Below are positions 1 to 11,295 of a stretch of 64,000 bases of DNA, in pieces; the first letter of the stretch is position 1, and each line of letters starts with the position of its first letter. Under the pieces are notes generated by a model. That model saw nothing but the letters and a program-made list of their open reading frames with translations. It was not told the DNA's origin and searched no databases. Both the position numbers and the translations under genes were made by a program. Source of the DNA: Trifolium pratense (taxonomy: Eukaryota; Streptophyta; Magnoliopsida; Fabales; Fabaceae). The stretch is from contig NC_060064.1 of assembly GCF_020283565.1 (NCBI RefSeq), positions 6,346,001 to 6,410,000 of the forward strand. Direction: 5' to 3'.

Positions 1-73
1 TTGAGAAGTTGGATTTGATGTTACCAAATCAATGATAACTTAAAGTTTGATAATTTATTATTATTCTGTTCAG

Positions 74-2320
74 AGTGGATCGATTTTCCAAGGGGTGATC
101 AACATCTTCCTAATGGCAAAGTGGTTCCTGGAAATAACAACAGTTTTGATAAATGCAGACGTAGATTTGACTTGGTAAGTTTCTGGTTCCTTCATTCACA
201 ACTTGTGCAATTACTACTTTATATTCTGACGTTGGTTGTTATGGCGTTTCAGTTAGATGGGAACTACTTTGTGGTGAAATACATTTGATCTTACTGCTGA
301 TTAATTATAAAGCTTAATGTAGATATCATTTGCATACATGTTTCAAGTAGATTTGGAAGAATGAGTGCCACATAACATTTAATTTGTCAATTCTTATTCT
401 GAGGATATAACGATAAAATCATAAAAAAGTGTCTCAAAGGAACCAGAGATCGTGTAATAGGTTTTCCAGTTTGGTGCTGTAAATTCAGTCAATATTCTGT
501 CCCTGGCCATTTAGCATGCATGTATGTCATTGACCTCTTATAACCCAAACCCTTATTATTGGGCTTAAAAGTTTATGATGTTTTATTTATTAACCGGTTT
601 AACAGCGGTTTGACCGGTTGAACCATGACCCGGAGGTCACAACGGTTGGGCTTCCAGTTCGGCTTTTAAAAAATTGGTTTTGCCTGATAAAATCTATCAA
701 GTTTATTTAGGATGAAACTATTAAACTATGTTGTTTACTATCTGCATTTCTTTGACATTCAGCATTAAGGCTTCTAGGAAAAAGAAATGAAAAACTTACC
801 AAGGCATTAGTTCAAAGGCTACAAAAATCATCTTCTATGTTTTGCTTAATTAGGGTGATGCAGATTATCTAAGATATCGGGGAATGCAAGAATTTGATCG
901 AGCTATGCAGCACCTAGAAGAAAGATATCATGTAAGTTATTAATTTTTGTCCTCTACTATTTTATTTGTCAGTGAAATGCCTAATAAAATTTTCTTTGGT
1001 ATCTGCTTGTGATTTGATGTTTGTTGCTCATCATTGAATTTAGAGATAACTTATGGGAAGTTGGTTTTGAATAACAATAATAGACACTTCGTAAAAGCAG
1101 TCTTAATTTCTACTCATTTCAAGACAAGCTCTACCTGCAGTGTTTGCAACTTATTTTTAAATTTTTTTATTAGAGTACAGATAGTATTCAACCTAGGTTT
1201 GTTATCACAGATGGGTGATCGGTTAATTTTGTTTGGTTTTCAATAACTAAGCAGTTAAGGAAAATTAACTGTACCTACCTTTGATGCAGTTCATGATTTC
1301 TCAGCACCAATATATTTCACGGAAAAATGAAGGTGACAAAGTTATAATCTTCGAGAGGGACAACCTGGTCTTTGTATTCAATTTCCACTGGACCAACAGT
1401 TATTCAGATTACAAAGTTGGCTGTTTAAAGCCAGGGAAATATAAGGTACTATCTATCTATTATTAATCTGGCAAGACTAAGTGGTAACAATAAAAGTCCT
1501 ATATAATAATGCATCCTTTTCATCATGTGTCTGGTTAGTCTCCAAACCCAGACCCCAATCCAGGAAAGTGCAATATCTGGATTAAGTAATTTCCGATTAT
1601 AAAACCCTCAAGTGAACCAATTTTTATCTTCCTTCTTATCGTGGATGTATATTATTATTGAATTCATTTGCTCTAGAGAGCATATCTTCTTTTGATACAA
1701 GACTTCTAGTGAAGGTGGATGTTAATGCATGCAACATGAGATGATCAATACTGATTATGCTTTTATTTTTTTTGACAAAGATTATGCTTTATTTTATGTT
1801 CCAATATTTGGGAATGTTTAACCTTGTATTGATGGATTATGCCTTTCCTTTTTCCAGATTGTCTTGGATTCAGATGATGCCTTGTTTGGTGGCTTCAATA
1901 GGATCAGTCACACTGCTGAGTACTTCACCTCTGTAAGGGACTTCTTTAAACTTGTTTTTGTGTGACTATGTTCACGGCGTGTAAGCACAAATGTGTTGTT
2001 GTATATTGTTTGTTTCTGTTTGGCTTTATCTTTTTCCCCCCTTACATTCTTGTGGTCTTGGTTTTACCGTATTGGCTTCTCCCAGTGGAATTAACGAACT
2101 CTTTGGATTCTCTTGAATGATTTTACAGGAAGGATGGTATGATGACCGGCCTCGATCATTCCTCGTGTATGCACCTTGTAGAACAGCGGTGGTGTATGCC
2201 CTTGCAGATGCTGAATCAGAGCCAGTTGAACTGTCAGTTGGAATTGAATCAGAGCCAGTTGAACTGTCAGTTGGAGTTGAATCAGAGCCAGTTCAACAGT
2301 CAGTTGAAGTTGAACCCTGA
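74..2320 (+). CDS. SBE2: starch branching enzyme class II, 3' part (five last exons)
   Basis: This is the C-terminal end of a 1,4-alpha-glucan branching enzyme, the plastid enzyme that makes alpha-1,6 branches in amylopectin. Exons read as 74-174, 854-931, 1290-1445, 1858-1932 and 2129-2320, all with AG acceptors and GT donors. In-frame peptides include [64 protein letters not shown] and [20 protein letters not shown]. They cover the end of the catalytic barrel and the all-beta C-terminal domain typical of the family. The 5' part lies left of the window. The last exon ends in an acidic tail made of three 11-residue repeats and stops at TGA 2318-2320. Family assignment is firm; the class II label rests on the sequence pattern and the acidic tail. 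It converges on the GRF gene at 3.5 kb. Confidence 0.93.
585..685. repeat. CCGGTT-rich repeat fragment in a branching-enzyme intron
   Basis: The intron between the exons at 74-174 and 854-931 holds a stretch with repeated ACCGGTT/GACCGGTT words that ends near GGCTTTTAAAA. It resembles the termini of the CCGG-rich element at 17.67-18.49 kb. It is only a fragment and no target duplication was found. Confidence 0.35.
2213..2311 (+). repeat. three 33-bp coding repeats in the branching-enzyme tail
   Basis: Units 2213-2245, 2246-2278 and 2279-2311 each encode an [14 protein letters not shown] 11-mer. Units 1 and 2 are nearly identical at DNA level. Unit 3 has diverged to [11 protein letters not shown]. 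The period is a multiple of three, so unit gain or loss would keep the reading frame. Confidence 0.95.
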
Positions 2321-3553
2321 TGACAAGTTTCCGAGATAAAATATAGCTAATTGCATAATGGCATTGATGCAATCAAGTCAAAACTGGCCAACCAACTTAT
2401 GGTGATTTAACAGGCTCTGAAACTGCAAATCAGAACTCAACCAAAATATGTGGAGCGCTAGTTAACTTAATCTTTAGTGGGGAAGCAGATCATCGTCGAA
2501 GTGTTTGTACACGTCCTTGCTAGGTTAATTATGTATAGCATGTCACGCATTCTGTTTTTACATTTTAGGGTTTAACATGCACAAGTTGCATGGCGTGTGA
2601 AGAGTGTCAAACAGCAAAAGTATGGTCCATGAACCTCAGATCCACCGTTTATGTGCACATATCAGTCTTTTGTCTACATAAGTGCATAGATCTTAATTTA
2701 CCCTAGAAAGTTTTGCGGGAGGTTTTATATATGATAGTATCTCCTTTCAGAGTTAAAAGTTGAGTAGCAGCAATACAACTGTGCTAATGAAGTAATTGTA
2801 CACTGGAAATATAAATGATGGAACATTTGCATCCATTTGCCATGTGTGCAAGTAAAAGTAATAGTAGCAGCGTTGCCACCACCAATAATAATAATAATAA
2901 TTCATTTCTATATAATGTAATCCCTCTGGTTTTATGAGCAAAAATTATTCATAATTTGGTGTCTTAAATATAAGCAAAAATCGTTAATTCTATTAATTTC
3001 ATTTCAGACATAGAGTGTGAATTGGAAAGGGTGAAGAGGATTCAACTCTAAATTGAATATAGTGGGACAGTGAATATAAGAGAAAGTGGTTTTAATGGTT
3101 AGTTCGAGTCTCTTTTGTACACTAGCATTACCAATTCTATGTGAAAACAATGTGTATTTATTTTAGTCACGTCATTGTCAAAATAAAATACTAGAATTGT
3201 AGGATTTATTAGAGACAAAAGGTTTCGATTATGAGACAAAATGTATGCAAGTCTCGTGAGATAAAAATGAAATTCAAGGGTGATTTTAAGGGTGGTAGAT
3301 ATATGGTGTAGTGTATTCGCAAACTATTTGTGGGGTATATATTATGTAACACTGACCTTTAAGAAACGAATTAAATTAACTACAAGCATTATGAGATGTT
3401 GATGAAAAAAGGCTATAAATTATCCCTCTTTTTCCCAACAAATAAAAAACAAACATAGTTCATAAGATTGATACAAAGCCCCTGTCAGTGGTCCAAGAAT
3501 TCTCCAAAAGTGGAAACTAAACACAAGCTAATTAAAGTAGCAAACTACTAAAC
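2321..3553. other. intergenic region between two convergent genes
   Basis: This holds the 3' flanks of the branching-enzyme gene (+) and the GRF gene (-). A short AAT repeat lies near 2884-2900. At 2920-2995 there is half of a Stowaway-like MITE end (CCCTCTGG, then repeated ATAAGCAAAAAT words), similar to the element at 16,995. No coding region is supported. Confidence 0.6.
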
Positions 3554-6500
3554 TTAGGCACTAATGTAGCTGGTTTCAGAAGCAGAAGAACGTGGCAATT
3601 GATGCAAAACACTAGTAGGTGAAGAAGTTGTCGTGGATGATCTAAGTGCTTCAGCAAGTGGTCCTCCCATTGAAGACACTTGATTACCTGAATTCCATCC
3701 ACCGACCCAATTCACTTGAAGTTGTTGTTGTTGCTCAGTTTCTAGGCCCACATTAACATTTCTTGGGCATGGTTCTTCTCCATAGCCAGTGGACAATTTC
3801 AATGATACTATATCTGAAGTAGAAGAAGAAGTGTTGTTATTTCCTCCTGGCATTGAAATTGAGAGACATGTGGATGATGACCCACCACCATTGTTGTTTT
3901 CAGCATTGTCAGACTCTTGTTGTAGTGATCTTGGCCAATCGTCAAAGAAATGTCTTAGCATTTTCCCACCTGATCTTCCATCCCCACCCACATGATCTTC
4001 GCTTTCAAATAAGCTGCTTTTGTCTTCATTCTTGGTCCCATAGGAACTACATTGGACCCAGTAATGAGACATCATAAATATCAACTAAGGACACATGTAT
4101 GTCATGAAAACAGTGTATAAAAATACTAGTACTATTAAATAATGTAATCAAATTGTAGCTCTTGGAATTTGAGTTCACTATATGTTAATGCTACAAAATT
4201 GGTTTGTGACACTACTAGTTTTAATAATAAATTAAATTAGTGAAAAAAAATTTGCTAGAGAAGAACATTTTAATAAAATAAGTTTGTTTCCCATAGATTC
4301 CTTCCACCTGAAGTAATCATATTCAAAGTCTGTTGAACAATAAAAATAAATGGACCAGGATTCAGTGCAGTGAAAATATCCATGCAGTCATGTTTTGCAC
4401 ACCTTTAGATTAAGTTTTGATGGGTTCAGATTTAAATATGGATGGCTGAGATTCACCTGCAGTCAAATAGTGACTGCAGTGAATCCATTTCCAAAATAAA
4501 TATCTCTTTAATCGGGATTTGAACTTTGGTTCGTTGCGTTGTAGGAGTTTAGCCTCTTCTAGACCCAATTTTATTGATACACAAAAACAGTACCTCTTAG
4601 AAATTGAATTTGATCTAACTCAAATTAAAAAAAGGACTCACATAGTTAGAGTTGTTGAAAGGTATTAATAATGATGTAAGAGACTTTGATACCATCGTAA
4701 ATTTATTTAAGCATCAATCCTATAAAACCAAATTATATGGTAAATTATGACCCCCAATAATAAGTACTCTCAGTCTCAACAGTGGCCATAAATCATATGG
4801 ACGGCATGATTGATGATTTGTAAATCTAGTTTTAGAAAGAAACGGTTGGGGATTATTTGTGCCCAATCCAAAGTTTCATTATTTGCTTTGCATGAGACAT
4901 ATTGGCCATGCTCCCTAATTGGGGGTCCGTATCCCAGTTAGGTAACAGTCAAGTCATGTAACAAATACTAACCCAATTACTAACATCTCCTTTCATTATT
5001 GGTTCAATTTGTTATGCATCAAATTCAAACTTGCTTTTTTCAGGTCAATGATCCCATCTTAAAAACAAGAATGACAAAAGACAGAGAAAAAAAAAATACT
5101 CTTTCAAGCAAATTATGTCCCACTAAATTTATGTTCTTCACACACACACACACAAAAACCACTTACTCTAATGAAATTCTTTTGTTTGATGATATAAAAA
5201 AAAATTAGATTAGGGATTGCACACTCACATACAAGATCCAAAAAATCTACTCCTTTGTTTGAAATTTTACAATAAAAAATTTATGTATCCTACCAAGTGT
5301 AGAATTACAAACCAAAATCGAAATCACCTTAAATATGCGCGAAAAGTTCAACCATTTGTTCGACCCATTGATATTTACTCTAATAGAAATCTTGTAAGTA
5401 ATTACTATTTGTAGATTCCTCAACATAACTGTTAAGAGTTTAAAAATTTTCACTTTAAGTAAGGAAGGGACCCATTGATATAAACTCACACATATAAGTG
5501 AGGAAGTCGGGGTTCAAACTCCGATCACAACATCCGGCGTTGTTTTTTTGTCCATTGAAGTAGAACTTGAATACTAGATATTTCATATCAATATGATCTT
5601 TAATTAAACTCATTAACTAATTGCAACTCATCCACTTGATTAAAAAAGTTTAATAACTGATTACCCTTAATTAGAAGCACCTCATTATTGCAACTCAAGT
5701 CAAAAATAAAATATTCTTAGTAGTAATCACACTCATTAGGCTAATAAATTGTTAGCTAATCATCATTTAAGTATATAGAGATAATGATTACCGTTCATTG
5801 AGATGAAGAAGATTAAAAGGAGATTTCAATGAGGCAGTAGCAAGAGACTGTGAAGCAGAGAAAGATCCACCGCCACCGCCGCCACCACCACCACCGGCAC
5901 TAGTTGGTGTGGGAAGTTCCACAGGCTTTCTTGAACGGTTTCTACCACGATGCATATGTCTTTCACAGTACTTCTGTCCAGTCACCACATCCCTCGAACA
6001 CCGCCACTTTTTACCGTCGGTTCTCCGGCAACGACCAGGCTCTGGATCCATTGCTCCTCTTCCCCAATACCCTGCTTGCAACACTGATAAAAACAAACAA
6101 CAAAAATATAAAAAAAAATAAAAAAAAAACATTTTTAAATATACCCTTTTGTTTTAAATGCTGATGCAATAACCATCTTCCAAAAAAAATATAAACTTTG
6201 ATGTTATCAAAGAAAACAAAAGTTTGGGGGGATATATTCAATGATAGCACAAAACACTAAAAAAAGTGTGTTTTTTTTTTTGTTATCTCATATGGGAAAA
6301 TGTGTAAAGATTTGAGAGAGAGCTTTAGAATGAAACTTACAAGCTGTGGATTGATAATGTTGAAGAGGGTGATGAAGAAAGTAAGGAGATGAATGAAGAA
6401 GACTTTTCCTGATAGGTTGAAGAAGTTCAGGAGGAACAGAAGCACCAACTAACATGTACCTAAATATCAAAGCCTGTAACTCAAGTTCTTGCCATTGAGA

Positions 6501-7008
6501 TATGCTAAAATGGCTTCCAATTCCTAATAAAGAGAGAAAGTGTAAGAATTAGTTAAAGGGGTTTGAATCCAAAAGAAGAAAGGTAGTAAGTAGTAACTTC
6601 AAAGCAAAGTTGAAAAAACTTTCTGAGAGTTCATTTGGTATCACGGTGGATATGTCAAAATCACCGTGATTTTTCAAATGTAGCTTTTGTAAGGTAAGTT
6701 ACCGGTGACTGTGATACCAAGCATAGGCCGAGTAATATTTGTTTTTGTGAGTGTAAGATAAAAGAAATATAAAAACTTGCTTACTGGGAAATGATCTGTT
6801 GGTGATATTGGAATGTGGTAATGCTATTGAATCTGACAAGTTGGTGAGTTTGGTGTTGGAATGAGGAACAAGGAAAGGGAGTGCAGGAGGAACAGAAGAT
6901 TGTTGATGATGGGATTCTGCAGGGTGGTGAAGAACAAGTTTTGGCATCTTTGTGGAATGTTGTTCCTCTTCTGACTCATGCTGGTTTCTCCATTGTTTCA
7001 GATGAAAG

Positions 7009-7013
<5 letters not shown>
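3554..7013 (-). CDS. GRF: growth-regulating factor (QLQ/WRC transcription factor)
   Basis: This is a plant-specific transcription factor that works with GIF co-activators to promote cell proliferation in leaves and other organs. Four exons on the minus strand, 7013-6785, 6523-6341, 6083-5792 and 4046-3554, join with GT-AG introns to an open frame of 398 residues. The QLQ domain (about residues 81-117, [18 protein letters not shown]) is the GIF-binding part. The WRC domain (about 150-193, [20 protein letters not shown]) carries the C3H zinc-binding pattern and a basic nuclear signal. A run of ten glycines and a Ser/Asn-rich activation region follow. The third intron is long (1.7 kb). The start ATG sits directly after a pure CT tract in the 5' leader. 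The transcript carries a miR396 site at the WRC end. All domains and joints are intact. Confidence 0.95.
5917..5938 (-). promoter_or_regulatory. miR396 target site in the GRF coding sequence
   Basis: The sense strand reads CCGTTCAAGAAAGCCTGTGG and then AA, encoding RSRKPVE at the end of the WRC domain. It is complementary to miR396 apart from the single-base bulge usual in GRF targets. GRF repression by miR396 is established; action on this copy is inferred. Confidence 0.92.
6633..6721. repeat. small inverted-repeat MITE in GRF intron 1
   Basis: The ends TTGGTATCACGGTG and CTGTGATACCAAG form an inverted pair around 60 bp that repeats the CACGGTGAT words. Related sequence (GGTATCACGG, CCGTGATTTTTCAAA) occurs at about 32,860-33,070 in intron 3 of the golgin-like gene. 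No clear target duplication. Confidence 0.55.

Positions 7014-7057
<44 letters not shown>
7014..7057. repeat. (GA)n microsatellite in the GRF 5' leader
   Basis: About 22 GA units end directly at the GRF ATG. On the sense strand this is a CT tract touching the start codon. Confidence 0.95.
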
Positions 7058-7058
<1 letters not shown>

Positions 7059-7461
7059 AGTGCAGTGAAGTGCAGCAATTAAGTTTGGTTAGATTGCTTT
7101 TAGTAAAGCTAATTAAATTGGTAGGTGACTGTGTTGGATGTGTAAAAACCAAGTACTGTGTGTAAAAAGCTTTTTGTACAGACCCTCTGTAGGTTCCTTT
7201 ATATCTTAGGAGATATTATTTAAATAAATAAATATATACAGTGAATTTGGAAGCAAATGTCTTAAAAAATCCAAAATAGAAATTTTATTTATTTTAGAAT
7301 TTATGTAGACAATAACAATTTTAAACTTTTAAAGAGATAATTCATTTGTTAAAAGAAAAAAATTTAAAGAATAAATGTAAACTTTGAAACATAATTTTAA
7401 TCCCTTATTTTTTTACCAAAACAAATTTAATGTATTTTAATAATCAATAAACATTGTTTGC
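7058..7461. other. GRF upstream region
   Basis: This is the presumed promoter and 5' UTR of the minus-strand GRF gene. TATA-like words (ATATATTTATTTATTT on the minus strand) lie near 7,220-7,235. From 7,250 it is plain AT-rich sequence. No other feature is seen. Confidence 0.4.
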
Positions 7462-7960
7462 GTTGAGGTGAGGTGGTGGTGGTTGGAGGCGATGAGGTGG
7501 TGGTGTGGCGGTGAGGTGTTGAAATGTTGATGTGGTCGGCACCGCCGGTGTGTGGTTTATGATATATGTGATTGGTTTTCTATGATACTTGATTCTTTGA
7601 CTGGTTTTTAATTTGTTGAGATTTGCATGACTTTTTTTTAGTCTATGATAGTTTTTATATCTGTTGAGATTTGCATGTTTCTTTGTATCTGGTTGACTGT
7701 TTGGTGCCCCATCAACTTTTGACTCAAGGAACTGTTTTTTGGATTATGATGGGCCGATCACTTTTGATTCAAGATCGGAAATTAGTGTCTGGTAGCATCT
7801 CTATGGGGTCGGGTTGATGTCTTCTCGGATAGAAGTGGACCTATATTAGACGGTCTCTGTTTTGGTATTTTCATTAATGTTCCGCTTATATATGGCGTTT
7901 TTGTTTTGTAACACTTTTTTTACGGGTCTATATTTGTCTTGTGCAGAGACCTGAAGACTT
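7462..7960 (+). mobile_element. old copy of a poly(A) retroposon family (family R1)
   Basis: GGTGGTGGT-rich sequence leads into blocks shared in order with 26,040-26,540: GTGATTGGTTTTC, TGTTGAGATTTGCATGTTTC, CTTTTGATTCAAGATCGG, GTTCCGCTTATATA and TTGTCTTGTGCAGAGA. The 3' tail has decayed into A-rich sequence and no target duplication is visible. It is a non-coding member of the family whose complete copy is at 25,343-26,576. Confidence 0.7.
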
Positions 7961-8192
7961 AAAAATTGAATTTTAAAATAAAAAGATTAAAAATTTGTTT
8001 TAGATATTAAAAAAAAAAAAAAATCAAATACTATATAGTACCTTACAATAAATGTAAATATTATACTCTCTATTTTAAAATAAATGTCATTTTATAAAAT
8101 AAAAAAATATTAAAATGAATATCATTTACTTTCCAATGAAGAATTATACTAATAAAAAATGAAGTAATTTTATAAAATTGTCATGTCTCTAA

Positions 8193-8336
8193 CGGTCCGT
8201 TTGGTTTGATGGAAAAAAGTGAAAGGAAAGAAAATTAGACAAATCAATGAATAAATTTGGACTAAAAATTAATCTAGGTTCGCTTATTGATTTGCGTAAT
8301 TTTATTTCTTTTCACTTTTTTCCATCAAAGGGACCC
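8193..8336. mobile_element. 144-bp MITE with TAA flanks
   Basis: The ends GGTCCGTTTGGTTTGATGGA and TCCATCAAAGGGACC are inverted copies, followed inward by the matching words AAAAAAGTGAAA and TTTCACTTTTTT. TAA lies on both sides (8190-8192 and 8337-8339). A 3-bp TAA duplication fits PIF/Harbinger (Tourist-type), but is short enough to arise by chance. Confidence 0.65.
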
Positions 8337-9027
8337 TAATAATATTATTATTTTTCAATTTATATGTAAAATTTAAACTATGATTATTTTAAAACAGAAG
8401 AAATATAGAAGTAGTTTAAAAAAATAGAGGTAGAGAGGGAAAGGATTCTGACAGAAAAGGCTGTAAATATAGTTTTTTGAAGGGAGTGGGGAAGGGTTTG
8501 AGCACTTGAGAAAAAGACAGTCAGACAAGACAGTTGAGAGAAAAGAGAAGAGATAGCTAGCTTACAAATAATAATATTAAAATAATAGAAAGAGATGAAA
8601 GAACCTGCGGTATTTGTCTTTCTGCTTTTGCTTCGGAAATACCACTCTCCAGGGAAATAGTAACACCATCCAGCATGGGGTTTCTAATTCTAAGTTTATA
8701 AAATTAACTTTTTTACTGAGTACCAGTACTACGGTATATTTTTAATTTATACCGCTAAACAGTATTCCAGGATATTTGTTAAGTATATATAAAAAAAATG
8801 AAATGAAGTTAATGTTGTTAAGATAATTTTTTATATTTTTAAGACAAATTTTCGTATTAATATGCTTATACAATGTTTTGAATCACTATGAAAACTACTC
8901 TACTATGGCAGCATCTACTACTAAAGTCTAAAGTGAAAATTGCATCTTACTTATAAACTATTGTTGAGACCAACTTACATTCGATGTGAGACTTTTTAAC
9001 ATTAAGAAAGAATTTTAATCTTAAGTA
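8337..9027. other. AT-rich intergenic region with a TRIM-like scrap
   Basis: No coding region is supported. At 8,964-9,002 a short piece ending ATGTGAGACTTTTTAACA reads, on the minus strand, like the LTR start of the TRIM at 30.9-31.2 kb. The remainder is simple AT-rich sequence. Confidence 0.4.
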
Positions 9028-9036
9028 ATTCAAAAA

Positions 9037-9219
9037 GAATTTAATTTATATGCACTGTCGGTGTAAAGTTATTTTGCACATGCGTCCAATAATATATCAA
9101 CACATCATGTATGGTAATTAAAAACACATGATGTGTCACATTCATTAAATGATGTGACAACGCGTCATTGAATATATGTGTAAAAAAAATTACACCGACG
9201 GTGCACAATAATTAAACTC
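9037..9219 (+). mobile_element. Mutator-type MITE family A, copy 1
   Basis: The ends GAATTTAATTTATATGCACT and, inverted, GAGTTTAATTATTGTGCACC continue inward as CGGTGTAA. A perfect 9-bp duplication ATTCAAAAA flanks it at 9028-9036 and 9220-9228. It has no coding sequence. Copies lie at 12.3 and 12.5 kb and, inverted and diverged, at 29.2 kb. Confidence 0.88.
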
Positions 9220-9596
9220 ATTCAAAAATGCACTTTTTGTGTTAAAAAAAACAAAATTTTGTAGCTTTTAAAAATTTGAATACATAACTTTTACAATAAA
9301 TTTGTTATATTAAACTAAAAAAATGATAGTGATTTTTTTTTTTTGATGTGAAAATGATAGTGATTTTTGTTTATATAGTATTACGCAGAAATACATTTGA
9401 ACACTGCACACTTATCAATATACTACAACCTCTAACAATTATTTTTTATTATCTATTATAAAAAAAATTATGTTTTAAAAATATTATCAGAAAAATCAAA
9501 CAGAACTTATATGTTTTTTTAAAAATGAATTTGATTTTCTATTTTTGTGTTTCTAGTTTTGGATGAATCTGTGTTCTGCAGAATGCACATATATTG

Positions 9597-10228
9597 GAAT
9601 TTTTTTTCAAAGTGCACCTGTCATTAGAGTAATACACCAAAACATCCTACCTGAGGAAAAATTAACCGAAATGCCCCAGCAATTTCTTGTGAGGGGGACG
9701 CGCCATCCCCAGTTTAGTGTTATAATGAAGGACGCGCCAACGGGGGGTCAGCGACCTTGTGAAGGACGCGCCATCCCCAAGGCGGCGTCCTGAGTTGGTT
9801 TTTTTTTTTTTTCATTTTCGTTTTTGAAGGTAAGGGTGTAGGGTTTTGGAAGGGTTAGAAGGGTTTTGAGGGTTAAGGGTTAGGAGGGTTTTGAGGGTTA
9901 AGGGTTAGATGGGGTTTTGAGGGTTAGGGTTTAGGGTTTTTTTTTTTTTAAAGAAATTATTGAAAAAAATTATACAAAAATTATATTAATTAATATAAAC
10001 ACACTACAACAAATTTTTTTTTTTTTTTGACATTTTGTATTTTTAGGGTTTTTAAGGGTTTTAGTTTTTTTTTTTTTATTATATATATTATGTTTCTATT
10101 TTACTTGTTTATCAACAAAACAAAAATTAGAAGTAAATAGAAAACAAAAGATTTTGAGGAAAAATCGTATTTAATATTATTTTTTTACAATACAATACAA
10201 AAAATCGCAAATTAATTGGAATTTGGAC
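9597..10228 (+). repeat. left arm of the Mutator-like element
   Basis: From the tip inward it contains CACCAAAACATCCTACCTGA, a CpG-rich block with three GGACGCGCC motifs (about 9,697-9,790), degenerate telomere-like repeats (GGGTTTTGAGGGTTAAGGGTT, about 9,830-9,940), a poly-T stretch and TACAATACAATACAAAAA. The arm ends at GGAATTTGGAC, touching the stop codon of the internal fragment. Confidence 0.88.
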
Positions 10229-11295
10229 TAATTATCACGACCACGAGCACGACCACGACCACGACCACGACCACCACCACCACCAACGTCATCGTCACCT
10301 AAATGACCTCCAGTACCACATGTAGGAGCATGACGAACACGATCACCTCTTCGAAGTTCTCCTTGATGTTGTTCCACATCGTCTTGTTGATACTGAAAAG
10401 ATGCAGTAGGATTACTCGAACTTGAGGCATTGAAAAAGTTTGATGTAGATGTGTCGTTGAACAAGGAGGTAAATGGCACACCAGAAAGGTTGTCAAAAAT
10501 ATTAGGATTATTAGGATCATCAAGAGTAATCAACTCATTAATCCATGACGAACCCACAGAGTTTTGAGTGTCGTAGGTATTGTGTTGGGGTGAAGTGAAT
10601 AGGTTGTTGGGGAAATTTTGTTGGGCCGGTGTGTAGAAATTTTGTTGGGCTGGTGTGTGGAAATTTGGGTCATTAGATGGGTAGAAGTTTTGTTGGTCGT
10701 AGAAATTTGTTGTTGGTGGTGAGATGTAGGTTTGATGGTCATAGATTGGGAATTGGGGAGGGGTATAATCTAGGTATGGAGCTGATTGATTTTGTGTTGT
10801 GGTTTGCATGGGTGTTTGGTCAGGGTCAGGGGTAAATTCACGGGTTGAGGTAGATGGATTGTTTAGTGTGGGTGGGGGTTTGAAGAAGAACGGATTGAAG
10901 GTATTATAATACCACTCAAAATAAGAATTTGGAAGTTTATTTGCATGTGTGCCAGTTATCACCTTAGTGTGACGATTATTCCAATCGTCGATAAAACTTT
11001 CATATTCAACATCCCATCTATCTTTTGCTCCTCCACGCCTAGTTTGCTTGTGATATTTTGACATGTTTTCTGCTGGGCGCAATCTAGTTTGTTTGATTCC
11101 AAACTGGAGTTTAACTCGGTCGGTTTGGTGGTACTCCAAAATTTCAAAACATATTAGGTACGTGGTTGCAGACCAACAATGAGTGTCCTCCTCTATAGCA
11201 TTAAGTGCTATGTCTTGATAAGGCCTCCAAACTTTGAATAAGTGTGCTTTATGTAGGGTGCCGGGCCATGATCGTAGGAATTGTCCAAATTCCAA
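10228..11295 (-). pseudogene. captured fragment of a plant mobile domain (MAIN-like) gene
   Basis: An open frame of about 355 codons has no ATG at its head. It starts with TTG directly after a TAA, and the first internal ATG is about 79 codons in. The first 115 residues resemble the C-terminal part of the plant mobile domain (HCWSATTYLICFEILEYHQ, TDRVKLQFGIKQ, RRGGAKDRWDVEYESFIDDW). A long Gln/Asn/Pro-rich linker and a GRGRGRGRARGR end follow, with TAG at 10230-10228. The core N-terminal half of the domain is missing. Plant mobile domain genes are known both as host genes (MAIN family) and inside MULEs. Here the fragment sits exactly between the inverted arms, so capture by the element is the simplest reading. 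Confidence 0.75.

Noticed and set aside
2091..2372. 93-codon minus-strand frame opposite the branching-enzyme tail
   Set aside because: An antisense shadow of the 33-bp coding repeats.
9830..9940. Interstitial telomere repeat
   Set aside because: The units are irregular (GGGTTTTGAGGGTTAAGGGTT) and repeated inversely in the other arm, so they belong to the transposon and are not a telomere scar.
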